DNA from: Paramesorhizobium deserti
GTDB lineage: Bacteria; Pseudomonadota; Alphaproteobacteria; Rhizobiales; Rhizobiaceae
NCBI RefSeq assembly: GCF_001558695.1
Contig: NZ_LNTU01000034.1
Location: forward strand, 124,001-188,000
Direction of reading: 5' to 3'
Length of the DNA: 64,000 nt
The position numbers and the translations under genes were made by a program. The notes beneath the pieces were generated by a model. That model was not told the origin of the DNA. It did no database searches and was given only the letters and a program-made list of their open reading frames with translations. Each line of letters starts with the position of its first letter. Position 1 is the stretch's first letter. Shown here one piece after another: positions 1-9,345 of this stretch.

Positions 1-134
1 TTGCCCGTCGGTGCGCTGCCTAGGAAGGTGAGTGTCAGCGCCAGCGTCGCCAAGAGCGCGGTAGCTGCGACCACCCATCTGTTGCGCAAGCCCTCCTGCA
101 CCTCTTTCAAGGCGATGATGAGAATGCTCTTCAT
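1..134 (-). CDS. nosY: NosY, ABC permease of nitrous oxide reductase maturation (5' part only)
   Basis: The reverse strand reads MKSILIIALKEVQEGLRNRW and continues into a hydrophobic stretch (VVAATALLATLALTLTFLG) before leaving the window, so only the first 44 codons or so are present. This matches the N-terminus of NosY, the membrane permease that pairs with the NosF ATPase to deliver a sulfur species for assembly of the CuZ centre of nitrous oxide reductase. Its ATG overlaps the stop of nosF (ATGA at 131-134), which implies translational coupling. The assignment rests on the nosR-Z-D-F-Y order plus the start of the protein; the rest of the gene and any nosL/nosX lie outside the window. Confidence 0.85.
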   Translation of the reverse strand, partial: MKSILIIALKEVQEGLRNRWVVAATALLATLALTLTFLGSAPTG

Positions 135-1045
135 GCCGCCCTCCCATTAAGAAAATGCGCGTAAAGCTCGTCCAGCGAAGGCGGCAGCACGTCGATATCG
201 AGAACCTGGTCCTCGAGCGCCGCCGCATGATGGATGAACTGGATCTTCTGCGAGGATGCCAGATTCACCTCGATCGTCGTGTCGCTCAGCCGCCGGTGGC
301 AGCCATTGAGTCCGAGGTGCGTTTCCACCTGCTGCAATTCGCCGGGAGCCGTCCGCAGGCGGATGCGCGATGGCATGCTGGCGATCCGGCGCAAATCGTC
401 AATCGAGCCGTCCGCAATCTTGCGGCCCTGATCCATGATCACCACGCGATCGGCATAGCCTTCCATCTCGGCCAGCGCGTGCGAGGAGATGAGAACGGTG
501 CAACCCTCGTCCCGCAGCGCCCGCACGATCTCGTAGAAATGCTGTCGCAAGGCGGGGTCGAGGCCCGTCGTCGGCTCGTCCAGGAGGAGAAGCCGCGGCT
601 TGCCGATGAGCGCCTGGGCAAGCCCGAGCCTCTGCCGCATGCCTTTCGAATAGGTGCCGACCCGCCGGCCGCCCGCTTCACCGAGCCCGACATGTTCGAG
701 CAGATCGCGGACCACGCCGCCGCTCTCTCCCTTCAGCCTGGCGTAGAAGGACAAGGTTTCGCGGCCCGTGAGCGCGAGATTGAACGCCACATTCTCCGGC
801 AGGTAGCCGAGGCTGCGACGCACCTCCGCGTCGCCCCGCGCGGGATCGCTTCCAAGAACGCAGATTGTCCCCGCATCAGGGCGGATCAAGCCAAGCACCA
901 GCTTGATCAGCGTCGTCTTGCCAGCCCCGTTATGGCCGACGAGGGCGATCGTCTCGCCTTCTTCCAGCACGAGCGAAAACTGGTCCGTCGCTACGCGCGC
1001 GCCATAGCGCTTCACCACGGCGTCGAGTTTGACATTGGATGTCAT
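131..1045 (-). CDS. nosF: NosF, ABC transporter ATPase for nitrous oxide reductase maturation
   Basis: This 304-residue cytoplasmic ATPase has Walker A GHNGAGKTT (residues 37-45), the ABC signature YSKGMRQRLGL near residue 132 and Walker B LLLLDEPTTGLDP near 155. It is the energising partner of NosY; NosDFY together support biogenesis of the four-copper CuZ site of NosZ in the periplasm. The roughly 85 residues after the nucleotide-binding domain are usual for NosF. The start is fixed by the ATGA overlap with the end of nosD (1042-1045), and the 3' end overlaps nosY in the same way, so the three genes are translationally coupled. Confidence 0.95.
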   Translation of the reverse strand: MTSNVKLDAVVKRYGARVATDQFSLVLEEGETIALVGHNGAGKTTLIKLVLGLIRPDAGTICVLGSDPARGDAEVRRSLGYLPENVAFNLALTGRETLSFYARLKGESGGVVRDLLEHVGLGEAGGRRVGTYSKGMRQRLGLAQALIGKPRLLLLDEPTTGLDPALRQHFYEIVRALRDEGCTVLISSHALAEMEGYADRVVIMDQGRKIADGSIDDLRRIASMPSRIRLRTAPGELQQVETHLGLNGCHRRLSDTTIEVNLASSQKIQFIHHAAALEDQVLDIDVLPPSLDELYAHFLNGRAA

Positions 1046-2433
1046 TGAGAAACCTCCATCGCTGGAACCGGCGAACTCATGAGGGGATGGCTATCGACCA
1101 CGCCGCCCGGCAGCACGGCCGGGAACTGCGCCTGAGCCCAACGGATCACCTGGGTGGCAGGGCTCGTCAGCAATATCTTGGCGCGCGGCGCGGTCCACAG
1201 AACCTTGTCGACCAGATCGTTCGGCCGGTACGGATTGTCGGCCAGGCCGTCACCATCCAGATCGAAAGCGGGATTATCGCTCCAGAAATTGCCACGGCCG
1301 TCGCTCGACCAGTCGAGGTTTCGCGTGCCGACATATTTCACTTGGGTTTGGTTCGCGATGAAGGCGTTGCCGAAGATCGCGTTGCCTTCCGAGCCGGCGG
1401 TGAAATGGATGCCGATCTCGCAGCCCTCGAAGCGGTTGCCGTGGAAGCGGTTCTTGTTGGCGTTGTACATGAAGACGCATTTCTGCGGCCCGAGGCGCAT
1501 ACCACCCGCCGGCTGAGCAGGGCCTGCGTCTTGATCAGCCGCCGCAGGCGCATGCGCACCGGCAAGCCTGCCGGCATTCTTCCAGCGCTCGGCCGATTGC
1601 AGCCGCCCGATCACCACATTGCCGGAAATCTCGGAGCCGTTCGCATAGTTGAGGAGCAGGCCGTGATCGCGGTCGCCACGGGAGCTATTGCCGGCGATGG
1701 TCAGCCTGTTGGAATACATGATCGCGAAACCCACCGCATTGCTCTCGGAGCGATTATCGCGGATTTCGCTGTCGTTGGTGTACATGTAATGGATGGCAAA
1801 ACGCAGGTCGCGGAAACGGTTGCCCTCGAAGAGATTGTGCCGGCTGCTCACCACGTAGATGCCGTCGCGGCCGAAGCGGATATCGTTGCCGATCACCTTG
1901 GCGCCCAGCGCATTCCAGACCGAGATGCCGTTGCCCGCCTCGTTGGATCGCCCCTCGCGAATGCCGGTGATCCTGTTGCCGCGCGCGACTGCATCCCGGG
2001 CGCCATGGAGATAGACGCCATAGAGATTGCCAACGATATCGTTGTTTTCCACCATGCTGCCATGCGCGGTCTTGGTCACGAATACGCCAGCATCCATGGC
2101 CTCGAGGTCGCGTCCCGAACCGCTGATTTCGAGATTCCGGACGATAACATTCTCGGCCTTGACGACGACGACGCTGCCAGCCCCGCTGCCGAGAATCCGG
2201 GCGCCGGGTTCTCCGTCGAGCGTCAATTTCTTGCCGATTTCGACCGGTCCCTGATGATTGCCGCGAAGAAGTACGACGACATCATCCTCCGCCGCCCGGT
2301 CGATGACCGCCTGCAACGGTTCGGCGCTCGCGGGCACTTCGATGCGCGCCGCAAAAGCCGGCAGTGCCATGGCGGCGGCAAGAAACGCCGCCGCCACGAC
2401 CGTGCTTATGAGGCGTTGAAGCCGCATCGCCAT
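1042..2433 (-). CDS. nosD: NosD, periplasmic copper-site maturation protein
   Basis: About 463 residues with an N-terminal signal sequence (AAAFLAAAMALPAFAARIEV) followed by a right-handed parallel beta-helix, visible as repeated N-x-I/F-x-G-N motifs such as GNRITGI, GNDIRFG and GNRFRDL. This is the periplasmic CASH-domain architecture of NosD, which works with the NosFY transporter to mature the CuZ centre of NosZ. The chosen ATG overlaps the nosZ stop by one base (TGATG at 2431-2435); a GTG one codon upstream is possible. The insertion RLAGAHAPAAADQDAGPAQPAGGM around residues 300-320 is low-complexity and unlike the repeats around it. Confidence 0.94.
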   Translation of the reverse strand: MAMRLQRLISTVVAAAFLAAAMALPAFAARIEVPASAEPLQAVIDRAAEDDVVVLLRGNHQGPVEIGKKLTLDGEPGARILGSGAGSVVVVKAENVIVRNLEISGSGRDLEAMDAGVFVTKTAHGSMVENNDIVGNLYGVYLHGARDAVARGNRITGIREGRSNEAGNGISVWNALGAKVIGNDIRFGRDGIYVVSSRHNLFEGNRFRDLRFAIHYMYTNDSEIRDNRSESNAVGFAIMYSNRLTIAGNSSRGDRDHGLLLNYANGSEISGNVVIGRLQSAERWKNAGRLAGAHAPAAADQDAGPAQPAGGMRLGPQKCVFMYNANKNRFHGNRFEGCEIGIHFTAGSEGNAIFGNAFIANQTQVKYVGTRNLDWSSDGRGNFWSDNPAFDLDGDGLADNPYRPNDLVDKVLWTAPRAKILLTSPATQVIRWAQAQFPAVLPGGVVDSHPLMSSPVPAMEVSQ

Positions 2434-4355
2434 CACGCAGGCTGAGGTTCTACGAACATCCGCCCCTTCATCTCCATGTGCATGGCATGGCAGAACCAGG
2501 AGCAGTAGTACCAGTAGACGCCGGGCTTCGTGGCTTCAAAGGTAACCGAGGCCGTCGCCTGCGGCCCGATCTCCATATTGATCCCGTAATTGACGATGCT
2601 GAAGCCGTGCGTCAGATCCTCGACCTCATCGATATTCGTCACATAGACGGTCACTTCGTCGCCCTGCCTCACCGTGAAACTCTCCAGGGCGAAGGCTGGT
2701 GCCGCAGAGGTCATGTAGACACGGACCTTGTTGCCGTCGCGGATCACCTCTCCCGCCGTCATGAGGTCGATGCCATCGGCCTCCGCCTGCTTCACCGCAT
2801 CAGTGAACATCGGATCGTCGCGCTTCCAGACGCTGACGGGGTTGATCTTTGAGCGATGCACAAGGGTTGCGTCGTGCGGCTCGGCGAAGGTCGGATTATC
2901 ATGCACCAGCACCATCTCCTCGCCCGATATGTCGATCAGCTGATCGTTCTCGGGCTTCAGCGGGCCGACGTTCAGATACCGGTCCTTGGAGAACTTGTTC
3001 AGCGAGATCAGCCACTTGCCGTCAGCTTCCTTGGTCTGGCCCATGGAGGTGTGATTATGGCCGGGCTGATAATGCACATCGAGCTTCTGGCGGATCGGAT
3101 CGACCTCCTCGCCTTGATAGGCACGCTTGGCGTCCTCGATGTTCCACTTGCAGATCTGGCTGTCGATGAAGAGCGTCGTATAGGCATTGCCCCTGCCGTC
3201 ATAGGCGGTGTGCAATGGTCCGAGGCCCAGTTCCGGCTCCGCCACAACCGTATCGCGCGGCTCGATCTTGCCCGCGAATAGATCGTCGAACTTGCGCACG
3301 TCGAAAACGGTGACGGTCGGCGACAGTTTGCCGTTGGCCACCACATGGATACCATCGGGCGCCGTGTTAATGCCGTGCGGACCGTTCGGCACCGGCACAT
3401 AGCGCGTATAGGACGAGCCGTGACGGCCGTCGAGAACCGGCACGCCGCCCAACTCCTTGTAGTCGCCCTTAGCGACCGCCGCCTCAATCGCCTTAAGGTC
3501 GAAGATGACGACCCAGTCCTGCTCCTTCTCCATCATCTCCGCGAGGTTCACGCCCTCCTCGGAATTGTAGCAGGTGGCGAAGCAGTATTTGCCCTGATAG
3601 TCGGCATCGACATTGTCGAGATTGCCGTCCACCATCACCTGCCAGGCGATCTTCATCGTCTCGCCGTCGATGGCCGTGAAGATGGCGTGGTACTTCGTCT
3701 TGTCATCCAATACCGAGCCGTCATTCGGGATCGGCGCCCGATCCTCGCCGTTGCAGAAGACATAGCCGGTCTTCGGATATTTTTGGACCCGCAGCCCGTG
3801 GACGGTGTGCTGGTTGGGCAGTTGGATGATCTTGTCGCACTTCATCACATCGAGACGGATGCGGCAGACGCGCGTGTTCGCCTTGTCGTTGGCGAAGAGA
3901 TAGCGGCCGTCATAGGTGCCGTCGGTGAAGGACGGATGCGGATGGTGCAGATCGCCGTTGAGATAGATCCCGCCCCGATCCTTCAGGAACTCGACGGTCT
4001 CCGGCAACAGCCCTTCGGTTAGGATCTTGCGGCTCTCATTGGTCTGCCCCCAGCCCGTCGCGCTGCAGCGGTTGAAGACCGGGATGCGCATCATCTCGCG
4101 CATGGATGGCGCCCCCAGCACGCGGATTTCGCCCGAATGGCCGCCGGAGAAGAAGACATAGTATTCGTCCAGTTCGCCGGGCTTCACCTCATACGAGCCC
4201 GTGGAGGATGCCGCCTGCGCACGCGCCGGCGTGACGAATTCGCCGCCGAGCGTCAGCATCCCGCCCGCGCCGGCCGCACCCGCCGCCGCGATGGCTGCCG
4301 TATTCCCCAGAAGCTGGCGCCGGCTCAGCCTGCTCTTGTTTTCTTCTTGAGACAT
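2433..4355 (-). CDS. nosZ: NosZ, nitrous oxide reductase (Tat-exported, clade I type)
   Basis: This 640-residue multicopper enzyme reduces N2O to N2 in the periplasm, the last step of denitrification. The N-terminus has a twin-arginine signal (LSRRQLLGN, then an Ala/Gly-rich segment), which is typical of clade I NosZ. The beta-propeller holds CuZ histidine motifs such as DLHHPHPS and GHNHTSMG. The C-terminal cupredoxin domain holds the CuA ligands C618, W620, C622, H626 and M629 within [12 protein letters not shown]. The length is normal and all recognised ligands appear present, so an active enzyme is expected. It follows nosR by 18 bp on the same strand and probably shares its transcript. 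Electrons could come from the pseudoazurin encoded nearby. Confidence 0.98.
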   Translation of the reverse strand: MSQEENKSRLSRRQLLGNTAAIAAAGAAGAGGMLTLGGEFVTPARAQAASSTGSYEVKPGELDEYYVFFSGGHSGEIRVLGAPSMREMMRIPVFNRCSATGWGQTNESRKILTEGLLPETVEFLKDRGGIYLNGDLHHPHPSFTDGTYDGRYLFANDKANTRVCRIRLDVMKCDKIIQLPNQHTVHGLRVQKYPKTGYVFCNGEDRAPIPNDGSVLDDKTKYHAIFTAIDGETMKIAWQVMVDGNLDNVDADYQGKYCFATCYNSEEGVNLAEMMEKEQDWVVIFDLKAIEAAVAKGDYKELGGVPVLDGRHGSSYTRYVPVPNGPHGINTAPDGIHVVANGKLSPTVTVFDVRKFDDLFAGKIEPRDTVVAEPELGLGPLHTAYDGRGNAYTTLFIDSQICKWNIEDAKRAYQGEEVDPIRQKLDVHYQPGHNHTSMGQTKEADGKWLISLNKFSKDRYLNVGPLKPENDQLIDISGEEMVLVHDNPTFAEPHDATLVHRSKINPVSVWKRDDPMFTDAVKQAEADGIDLMTAGEVIRDGNKVRVYMTSAAPAFALESFTVRQGDEVTVYVTNIDEVEDLTHGFSIVNYGINMEIGPQATASVTFEATKPGVYWYYCSWFCHAMHMEMKGRMFVEPQPA

Positions 4356-4373
4356 GGGATTCTCCTTGCTTGG

Positions 4374-6683
4374 TTATCGGGTGGTAGGGGATTGGGCGGG
4401 TTCGGGTACCTTCACCGGAACGCCCCCATGGGAGATTACGGGCCGGGTCGGACCTTTCTTGCCGGTCCCCGGCGAGGACAGCGCCTGGAACTTCTCCCGC
4501 TTGCGCCTGACCTCGATCATGTGCGGGCAGCGCTGGTCGTCGTGATAGAGTTCCTGGCAGTGCATGCAGTAGATGCACTCGTTGACGTTGATCTGCCCCT
4601 CCGGGTGGATCGCCTGCACCGGACATTCCTTGGCGCAGCGGTGGCAGGGCGAGCCGCACTCGGCGTAACGCTTCAGCCAGTCGAACATGCGGATGCGCCC
4701 GGGGATCGCCAGCGCCGCGCCCAGCGGGCAGAGATAGCGGCAATAGAAGCGCTCGATGAAAAGCCCTGCGGCAAGCACCGTCAGCGCAAAGACGACGAAC
4801 GGCCAGTCCCGCGCGAATTTCAGGATGATCGCCGTCTTGAACGGCTCCACCTCGGCATATTGCTCGGCAAGTGCAAGCGAATAGAAGGACAAGCCGAAGA
4901 GGCCGAGAAAGATGATGTATTTGATCGGCCACAGCCGCTCGTGCAGGCCGAAGGGGATCTTCACCTGCGGCACCTTCAGCCATTGCGCCAGATTGTTGGT
5001 GAGTTCCTGCAGGGCGCCGAATGGGCAGAGCCAGCCGCAGAACGGTCCGCGTCCCCAGAAGAGGAGCGCCGCCGCCACCGATGCCCAGAGCAGGAAGATC
5101 AGCGGCGCGGAAAGGAAGAACTCCCAGGCAAAGCCCGTCACCAGCGCGTTGAAGAAGGTCAGCACATTGACGACTGAAAGCTGTGCATTCGCATACCAGC
5201 CGAGCCAGACGAGCGTGAAGAGAAGGAAGCCCCGCCGTACCCAGGCGAAGAGCTTCGGCCGGCGTACCAGCGCGTTCTGGAAGAAGAAGATACCGGTCAG
5301 GATGACGATCGCCGCGACCGTGATCGCCACGGATACCCTGTTCATCTCCCATATGCGGATCCATAGCGCGATCTCGTCATCAGGCAGGTTGGCCTCGGCC
5401 GACCGCGTCTCACCGCTCGGCCCCATGGGTTTCACTTGCGCTGCGGTCGCGATAGGCGCGGCTACCGGTTTCAGAAACCGCTCCGGCAGCTGATAGCCCA
5501 ATGTGAACGGCATGGTGACCTTGTCGCGTGCGCCGACACGGCGATGCACCAGCAATTGCAGGTCCCACGGTTCCGCGACGCGGAAATCGAAGTCCTCGGG
5601 AATTGTGAAGAGCGCGATTTCCTTGAGATGCGGCGCGCCCTCGGCCATGATGTCGCCGAGACGCGTATGATCACGGTCGCGGAAGCGGACACCCTGCCCC
5701 GCCTGCAGAAGCTCGATGCGGTCGAAGATGCCGCCGCGCACATAGCCCGACCCCTTGAACGAATAGGCGCCGTCGCCGGCGACGAGGATCGCCTGCTGGT
5801 CGGGCTTGAGTTTCTCCTTGAGCCGCTCAAAGCCCGTTTCGCCGAGCAGGCTAAGACCAATGGCTGGCACGCTGACGGGCGCAATGTAGAGGTCGATGAA
5901 CCGGTCGGTGGGGTTTGAGCTTTCGGGATGTTCGGTCCCCCGCTTCTCGCCGGCGCGCAGGAACTCGTTCGTAACCTCGCCGACCGTCAGGCGCAGAGAT
6001 CGCACCGCTCCCTCGCCGACGAGCGTCTGCCAATCGGATACGTCTCGTATCGCATCGTTGATTTCGCGCGGCCCCGCCGCCGCCATGCCTGGCGACGGAT
6101 TGCCGCCCAGCCTGCCGCTGCGGATGATCCTGATGGTGGAGCGGACGACGCTGTCGCCCATGACCAGCACGGTCACGGTGGCGCCGCTGACGATATCCAC
6201 CTGCGGCGCGGGCAGCTCCCCGGCCGCCACGCGCCCCATATCCGCGCCGATGAGCGCGTTGAGCGAGGCCACGACCTTCGCCTCCGGGATGCCGATCAAT
6301 ACGATCGGCTCCTTGTGATCCGCCAGCTTCAATCCGCGGATAGTCCCCTGCCTGTCGAGGCCGACCAGAATATGAATCGGCTTTCCCGAATAGCCGACCG
6401 AACTCGTGAAATCGGAATTGAGATAGGCGTAACCAGCCAGTTCCCCGCCCTTGTAGATCGGCGCGAGCGGCGGCTCCCCTTCGATCTCGCCGAACCGGTC
6501 GGCTCCGGGGATCAGTTCGCCCGGCGCGACCCTGCCGATATAATCCGACAATCTGCCGGCTGCCCGCGCGCTGTCCAGCGCAACGAGAGCGGCGAGCCCG
6601 GTTACGATAAGCAGAAGCAGCAGCGATCTCTTGATGATCGGCTGCGCTGCTCCTGCAGGATTCTGTATGCGAAACGCGGCCAT
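4374..6683 (-). CDS. nosR: NosR, flavin and iron-sulfur membrane protein required for N2O reduction
   Basis: The ATG at 6683 gives 769 residues starting MAAFRIQNPAG; the frame stays open 33 codons further up, but those codons are Pro/Arg-rich and lack a ribosome site, while AAGAAAG precedes this start. Order: membrane anchor (about 18-40), periplasmic FMN-binding domain with the covalent-flavin motif SGATVT, several membrane helices, two cysteine motifs CGWLCPFG and CRYLCPLG, and a C-terminal 2x[4Fe-4S] ferredoxin part (CGSPCHRCAKECP and CIYCMHCQELYH). NosR passes electrons from the quinone pool toward NosZ and is needed for nosZ expression. It is the first nos gene, with an NnrR/Fnr-type box about 90 bp upstream. 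Confidence 0.96.
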   Translation of the reverse strand: MAAFRIQNPAGAAQPIIKRSLLLLLIVTGLAALVALDSARAAGRLSDYIGRVAPGELIPGADRFGEIEGEPPLAPIYKGGELAGYAYLNSDFTSSVGYSGKPIHILVGLDRQGTIRGLKLADHKEPIVLIGIPEAKVVASLNALIGADMGRVAAGELPAPQVDIVSGATVTVLVMGDSVVRSTIRIIRSGRLGGNPSPGMAAAGPREINDAIRDVSDWQTLVGEGAVRSLRLTVGEVTNEFLRAGEKRGTEHPESSNPTDRFIDLYIAPVSVPAIGLSLLGETGFERLKEKLKPDQQAILVAGDGAYSFKGSGYVRGGIFDRIELLQAGQGVRFRDRDHTRLGDIMAEGAPHLKEIALFTIPEDFDFRVAEPWDLQLLVHRRVGARDKVTMPFTLGYQLPERFLKPVAAPIATAAQVKPMGPSGETRSAEANLPDDEIALWIRIWEMNRVSVAITVAAIVILTGIFFFQNALVRRPKLFAWVRRGFLLFTLVWLGWYANAQLSVVNVLTFFNALVTGFAWEFFLSAPLIFLLWASVAAALLFWGRGPFCGWLCPFGALQELTNNLAQWLKVPQVKIPFGLHERLWPIKYIIFLGLFGLSFYSLALAEQYAEVEPFKTAIILKFARDWPFVVFALTVLAAGLFIERFYCRYLCPLGAALAIPGRIRMFDWLKRYAECGSPCHRCAKECPVQAIHPEGQINVNECIYCMHCQELYHDDQRCPHMIEVRRKREKFQALSSPGTGKKGPTRPVISHGGVPVKVPEPAQSPTTR

Positions 6684-6768
6684 TGAACTTTCTTCGCCGG
6701 TGATTCCCGGCCTATGCGGCACTGGAACGGTTCGGGCGTGACCTTCGCCCGAAGGTGGGGGCCATTCC

Positions 6769-6782
6769 TTGCGCCAGCGCAA
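6769..6782. promoter_or_regulatory. NnrR/Fnr-type box upstream of nosR
   Basis: TTGCGCCAGCGCAA has perfectly palindromic half-sites TTGCG and CGCAA around CCAG. It fits the TTG-N8-CAA pattern of Fnr/NnrR/Dnr regulators. Its centre is about 92 bp upstream of the nosR start, a reasonable distance for a class II activator site with a short leader. It lies between the nosR promoter and the terminator of the pseudoazurin gene. Confidence 0.75.
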
Positions 6783-6803
6783 ATTCGTTTTCGAAACCGC
6801 GCT

Positions 6804-6838
6804 AAAAGGACGGAGCCGCCGCCCCTGCGGCCCCGTCC
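6804..6838 (-). terminator. Rho-independent terminator of the pseudoazurin gene
   Basis: A 12-bp stem with one mismatch (6808-6819 with 6827-6838) and a 7-base loop is followed on the minus strand by a TTTT run (AAAA at 6804-6807 on the plus strand). It starts about 10 bp beyond the stop of the pseudoazurin gene. Confidence 0.8.
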
Positions 6839-6848
6839 CCCCTGTCTC

Positions 6849-7292
6849 TTAGTTGGCGGCGACTACCTGGCCGAGAAGCTCGGCGAAAACGGCTTTCGCC
6901 TTGCCCGGATGCTTCACTTCCTTGGCCGCATCGACATTTTCCGGTGTCCCGACCTCGATGAGAGCGACCATGCCCATGCCGTAATGCGGCGCGCACTTGA
7001 CGCCATAAAGGCCGTCCTTGGTCAGCGTCACAGCGAACTCTTCATTGATCTTGCCCTTGAAGGGTTCCGCCCCATTCGGGATCATCCCCTTGATGGTTTC
7101 CGCGCTATGCCCCTTGTCGGTAGGAATGAACCTGATGGTATCGCCCGGCGCGGCCCTGACGAAATCCGGCTCGAAGACCATGACGCCCTTCTCGCCCTTG
7201 TTCAGCATTTTGACCTCGAATTCGGCCGCATTGGCATTCGCTGCGAATAGGGCGGCGGCACCGAGGGTCACGGCGGCAAGGATATTGTTCAT
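6849..7292 (-). CDS. Pseudoazurin, periplasmic type I copper electron carrier
   Basis: 147 residues with a signal peptide cleaved after ANA (residues 20-22), leaving a mature cupredoxin of 125 residues. The type I copper ligands are H62, C100, H103 and M108 (GHSAE and CAPHYGMGM), which are His40, Cys78, His81 and Met86 in mature pseudoazurin numbering. Pseudoazurins donate electrons to copper nitrite reductase and to nitrous oxide reductase. Its place between nosR and an Fnr-family regulator supports a denitrification role. It has its own terminator and an NnrR-type box 66-79 bp upstream, so it is probably a single-gene transcript. Confidence 0.95.
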   Translation of the reverse strand: MNNILAAVTLGAAALFAANANAAEFEVKMLNKGEKGVMVFEPDFVRAAPGDTIRFIPTDKGHSAETIKGMIPNGAEPFKGKINEEFAVTLTKDGLYGVKCAPHYGMGMVALIEVGTPENVDAAKEVKHPGKAKAVFAELLGQVVAAN

Positions 7293-7357
7293 CGTTTTTT
7301 CCTTTCATGAACGAATTCGCTTGTCCGCGCTTATAATGATCCAGCCGCCGGCAATAT

Positions 7358-7371
7358 TTGCGCTGGCTCAA
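7358..7371. promoter_or_regulatory. NnrR/Fnr-type box between pseudoazurin and the Crp/Fnr regulator
   Basis: TTGCGCTGGCTCAA matches TTG-N8-CAA with half-sites TTGCG and CTCAA. It lies 66-79 bp upstream of the pseudoazurin start and 51-64 bp upstream of the divergent regulator start, so it could serve pseudoazurin activation, regulator autoregulation, or both. Confidence 0.65.
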
Positions 7372-7422
7372 AATCATGATGGTTAGTCCTGGCTATATGC
7401 GGGCGAGAAAATCGGAGTGCCC

Positions 7423-8133
7423 ATGCCAAATCTGGATAAATCGTTGATCGCCGGATTCCCGCCGTTTCAGGATCTCTCAACAGAGGAGATGGAGTTCGTG
7501 CTCTCCCATGCGCGCTCGGCACACTATTCCAGAGACAGCGCGATTTTTTCGCAAGGTGAGGTGGCCCAGTCCTTCTTTCTGCTTCTCTCCGGCCACGTCA
7601 GGGTCGTCAGAACCTCGCCGGAAGGCGATCAGGTGATCGTGCGCTACATCAATGAAGGAGAGCTCCTGGGGATTGCCATAGCCATGGGGGCCCCCACCTA
7701 CCCCGCCACGGCGGTGGCGGCGGTCGACTGCATCGTCTTGGCCTGGCCGAATGCGGTCTGGCCGCAGATGCAGGAACGGCTCCCCTCCTTCTGCACAAGC
7801 ACCTATCGGACGATCGGAACGCGCCTGCAGGAGACCCATGATCGCATTCTGGAGATTTCGAACGAACAGGTCGAGCAGCGCATCGCGCGGGCGCTCCTGC
7901 GCCTCGTCCAGCAGGCCGGGCGCAAGTCCGATGAGGGCGTAGCCATCGACTTCCCCATCACCCGGCAGGATATCGCCGAGATGACCGGCACGACGCTGCA
8001 CAGCGTCAGCCGCCTTCTCAGCGGCTGGGAGAGCGAGGGAATTGTCAAGAACGGAAGGCAGAAGGTGGTCGTCACCGACCCGCATCAGCTCGCGCTCATC
8101 GCCGAGAACAGGCATACCCGCCGAAAGGCATAA
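7423..8133 (+). CDS. nnrR: NnrR-like Crp/Fnr-family transcriptional regulator
   Basis: 236 residues. A cyclic-nucleotide-binding-like beta-barrel (about 15-125; FSQGEVAQSFFLLLSGHVRVV) is followed by a dimerisation helix and a winged HTH with recognition region ITRQDIAEMTGTTLHSVSRLL (about 180-200). The N-terminus lacks the Cys cluster that binds a [4Fe-4S] centre in Fnr, so this is of the NnrR/Dnr kind, which respond to NO and activate nir, nor, nos and nnrS promoters. The ATG is chosen because GGAG at 7414-7417 sits correctly before it; the GTG two codons upstream overlaps that ribosome site. Several matching boxes surround it. The exact subfamily (NnrR versus Dnr) is inferred from context. 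Confidence 0.85.
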   Translation: MPNLDKSLIAGFPPFQDLSTEEMEFVLSHARSAHYSRDSAIFSQGEVAQSFFLLLSGHVRVVRTSPEGDQVIVRYINEGELLGIAIAMGAPTYPATAVAAVDCIVLAWPNAVWPQMQERLPSFCTSTYRTIGTRLQETHDRILEISNEQVEQRIARALLRLVQQAGRKSDEGVAIDFPITRQDIAEMTGTTLHSVSRLLSGWESEGIVKNGRQKVVVTDPHQLALIAENRHTRRKA

Positions 8134-8134
8134 G

Positions 8135-9331
8135 TCAGGCGCGCGCCGCCGCCCGCGGGCGCAGCCTTGGCATCGTCAGCGCCTGCCCATAGAGAAGGGC
8201 ATAGCCGAGAAACGCGACCGCCCAGAGCGCGGCGGATGCATGCAGCATGGCGGTATCGGATGCGAATGCCGCAGCAATGCGCAAGCCCGCTGAAAGCGTG
8301 ACGCCCAGGAAGATCATGCAGGTGCCGAACCCGGCATGCAGCTCCCTCCCCGTATGCCCCAGCGTGGCGCGCGCCATCACGGCGAGCGTCATCGATCCTA
8401 TCGCGCCGGCACCGAATGCATGAATGGCCGCAGCAGCCGGAACCGCTTCGGGAAACAAGATCGCAAGGCCTGCGAGCAGGAAGCCGGTGGGAACGAATAT
8501 ATAAGCCACATGAAGGACAAGAACGAGCGGATCGCGTAGCGTCCTGTCGCCGGCCCAACGCGCAAGTCGCAAGAGATTGAGTCCACCCGCAGCGATAAGC
8601 GCCAGTCCGACCACCGCTTGTTCGGGCATGAAGGTCCACGCGGCAAGTGTCGCGCCGGAGATTACGATCGCCACGGCGTCAAAGCGGGCGAACGGCACCG
8701 GCAGGCGGCCAGGATTCTCCCGGACGAGCCAGTTGCGCGTGAAGCTCGGAATGATCCTGCCGCCGATGATCATGATGAGCACCAGCGCCGCGCCGATCCC
8801 GAGCCGCCGGCTGATATCCGTCAGCCCGTTCACATGCGCCTCGATGTGGAAGAGGATATTCGCCATGAAGAGGACGGCAACCGGCGCCAGCACCTTCAGA
8901 TTGCGCCAGTTGCGGCCGGCGACGATCTCCACGCCGGCGGCCGCCGCAACGGCCAGGAGGAAGGCGCAATCGACCACCGCCGCGACCACCCAGCCGATCT
9001 CGGCGGAAAAGAACACAGCGAACCGCCCGGCGAGCCAGATCGCCACCAGCACGAATAGTGGCATCCCCTGCACGGGCAGGCGTCCGGTCCAGTTCGGTAT
9101 CGCGGTCAAGAGAAAGCCCGTGATGATCGCGGCGAGATAGCCGAACAGCATCTCATGGATATGCCAGTCGACCGGGGCGAACAGGCTTGCAGTCTCGAGC
9201 CGTCCGTAGAGAAGCGGCAGCCATATCAGGATCGATAGCCCGGCATAGAGGGCGCCCAGGAGGAAGAACGGCCTGAAGCCGTAGGAGAGGATTGCCGGAT
9301 AGCGTCCTGGTTTTATTCTGGGTACTGGCAT
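8135..9331 (-). CDS. nnrS: NnrS family haem/copper membrane protein (copy 1)
   Basis: 398 residues, mostly membrane helices (about 12), beginning with the family's PAILSYGFRPFFLLGALYAG and DWHIHEMLFGYLAAIITGFLLTAIPNW; the His residues and the LTAIPNW segment are typical of NnrS. NnrS proteins contain haem and copper, are induced by NO through NnrR and protect iron metabolism from nitrosative stress. The stop lies 1 bp from that of the convergent regulator. It starts 14 bp after the truncated haemoglobin gene and is probably the last gene of the operon running leftward from 12018. A second NnrS is encoded at 12170-13336. Confidence 0.92.
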   Translation of the reverse strand: MPVPRIKPGRYPAILSYGFRPFFLLGALYAGLSILIWLPLLYGRLETASLFAPVDWHIHEMLFGYLAAIITGFLLTAIPNWTGRLPVQGMPLFVLVAIWLAGRFAVFFSAEIGWVVAAVVDCAFLLAVAAAAGVEIVAGRNWRNLKVLAPVAVLFMANILFHIEAHVNGLTDISRRLGIGAALVLIMIIGGRIIPSFTRNWLVRENPGRLPVPFARFDAVAIVISGATLAAWTFMPEQAVVGLALIAAGGLNLLRLARWAGDRTLRDPLVLVLHVAYIFVPTGFLLAGLAILFPEAVPAAAAIHAFGAGAIGSMTLAVMARATLGHTGRELHAGFGTCMIFLGVTLSAGLRIAAAFASDTAMLHASAALWAVAFLGYALLYGQALTMPRLRPRAAARA

Positions 9332-9345
9332 CGTCCTGTCTCATC

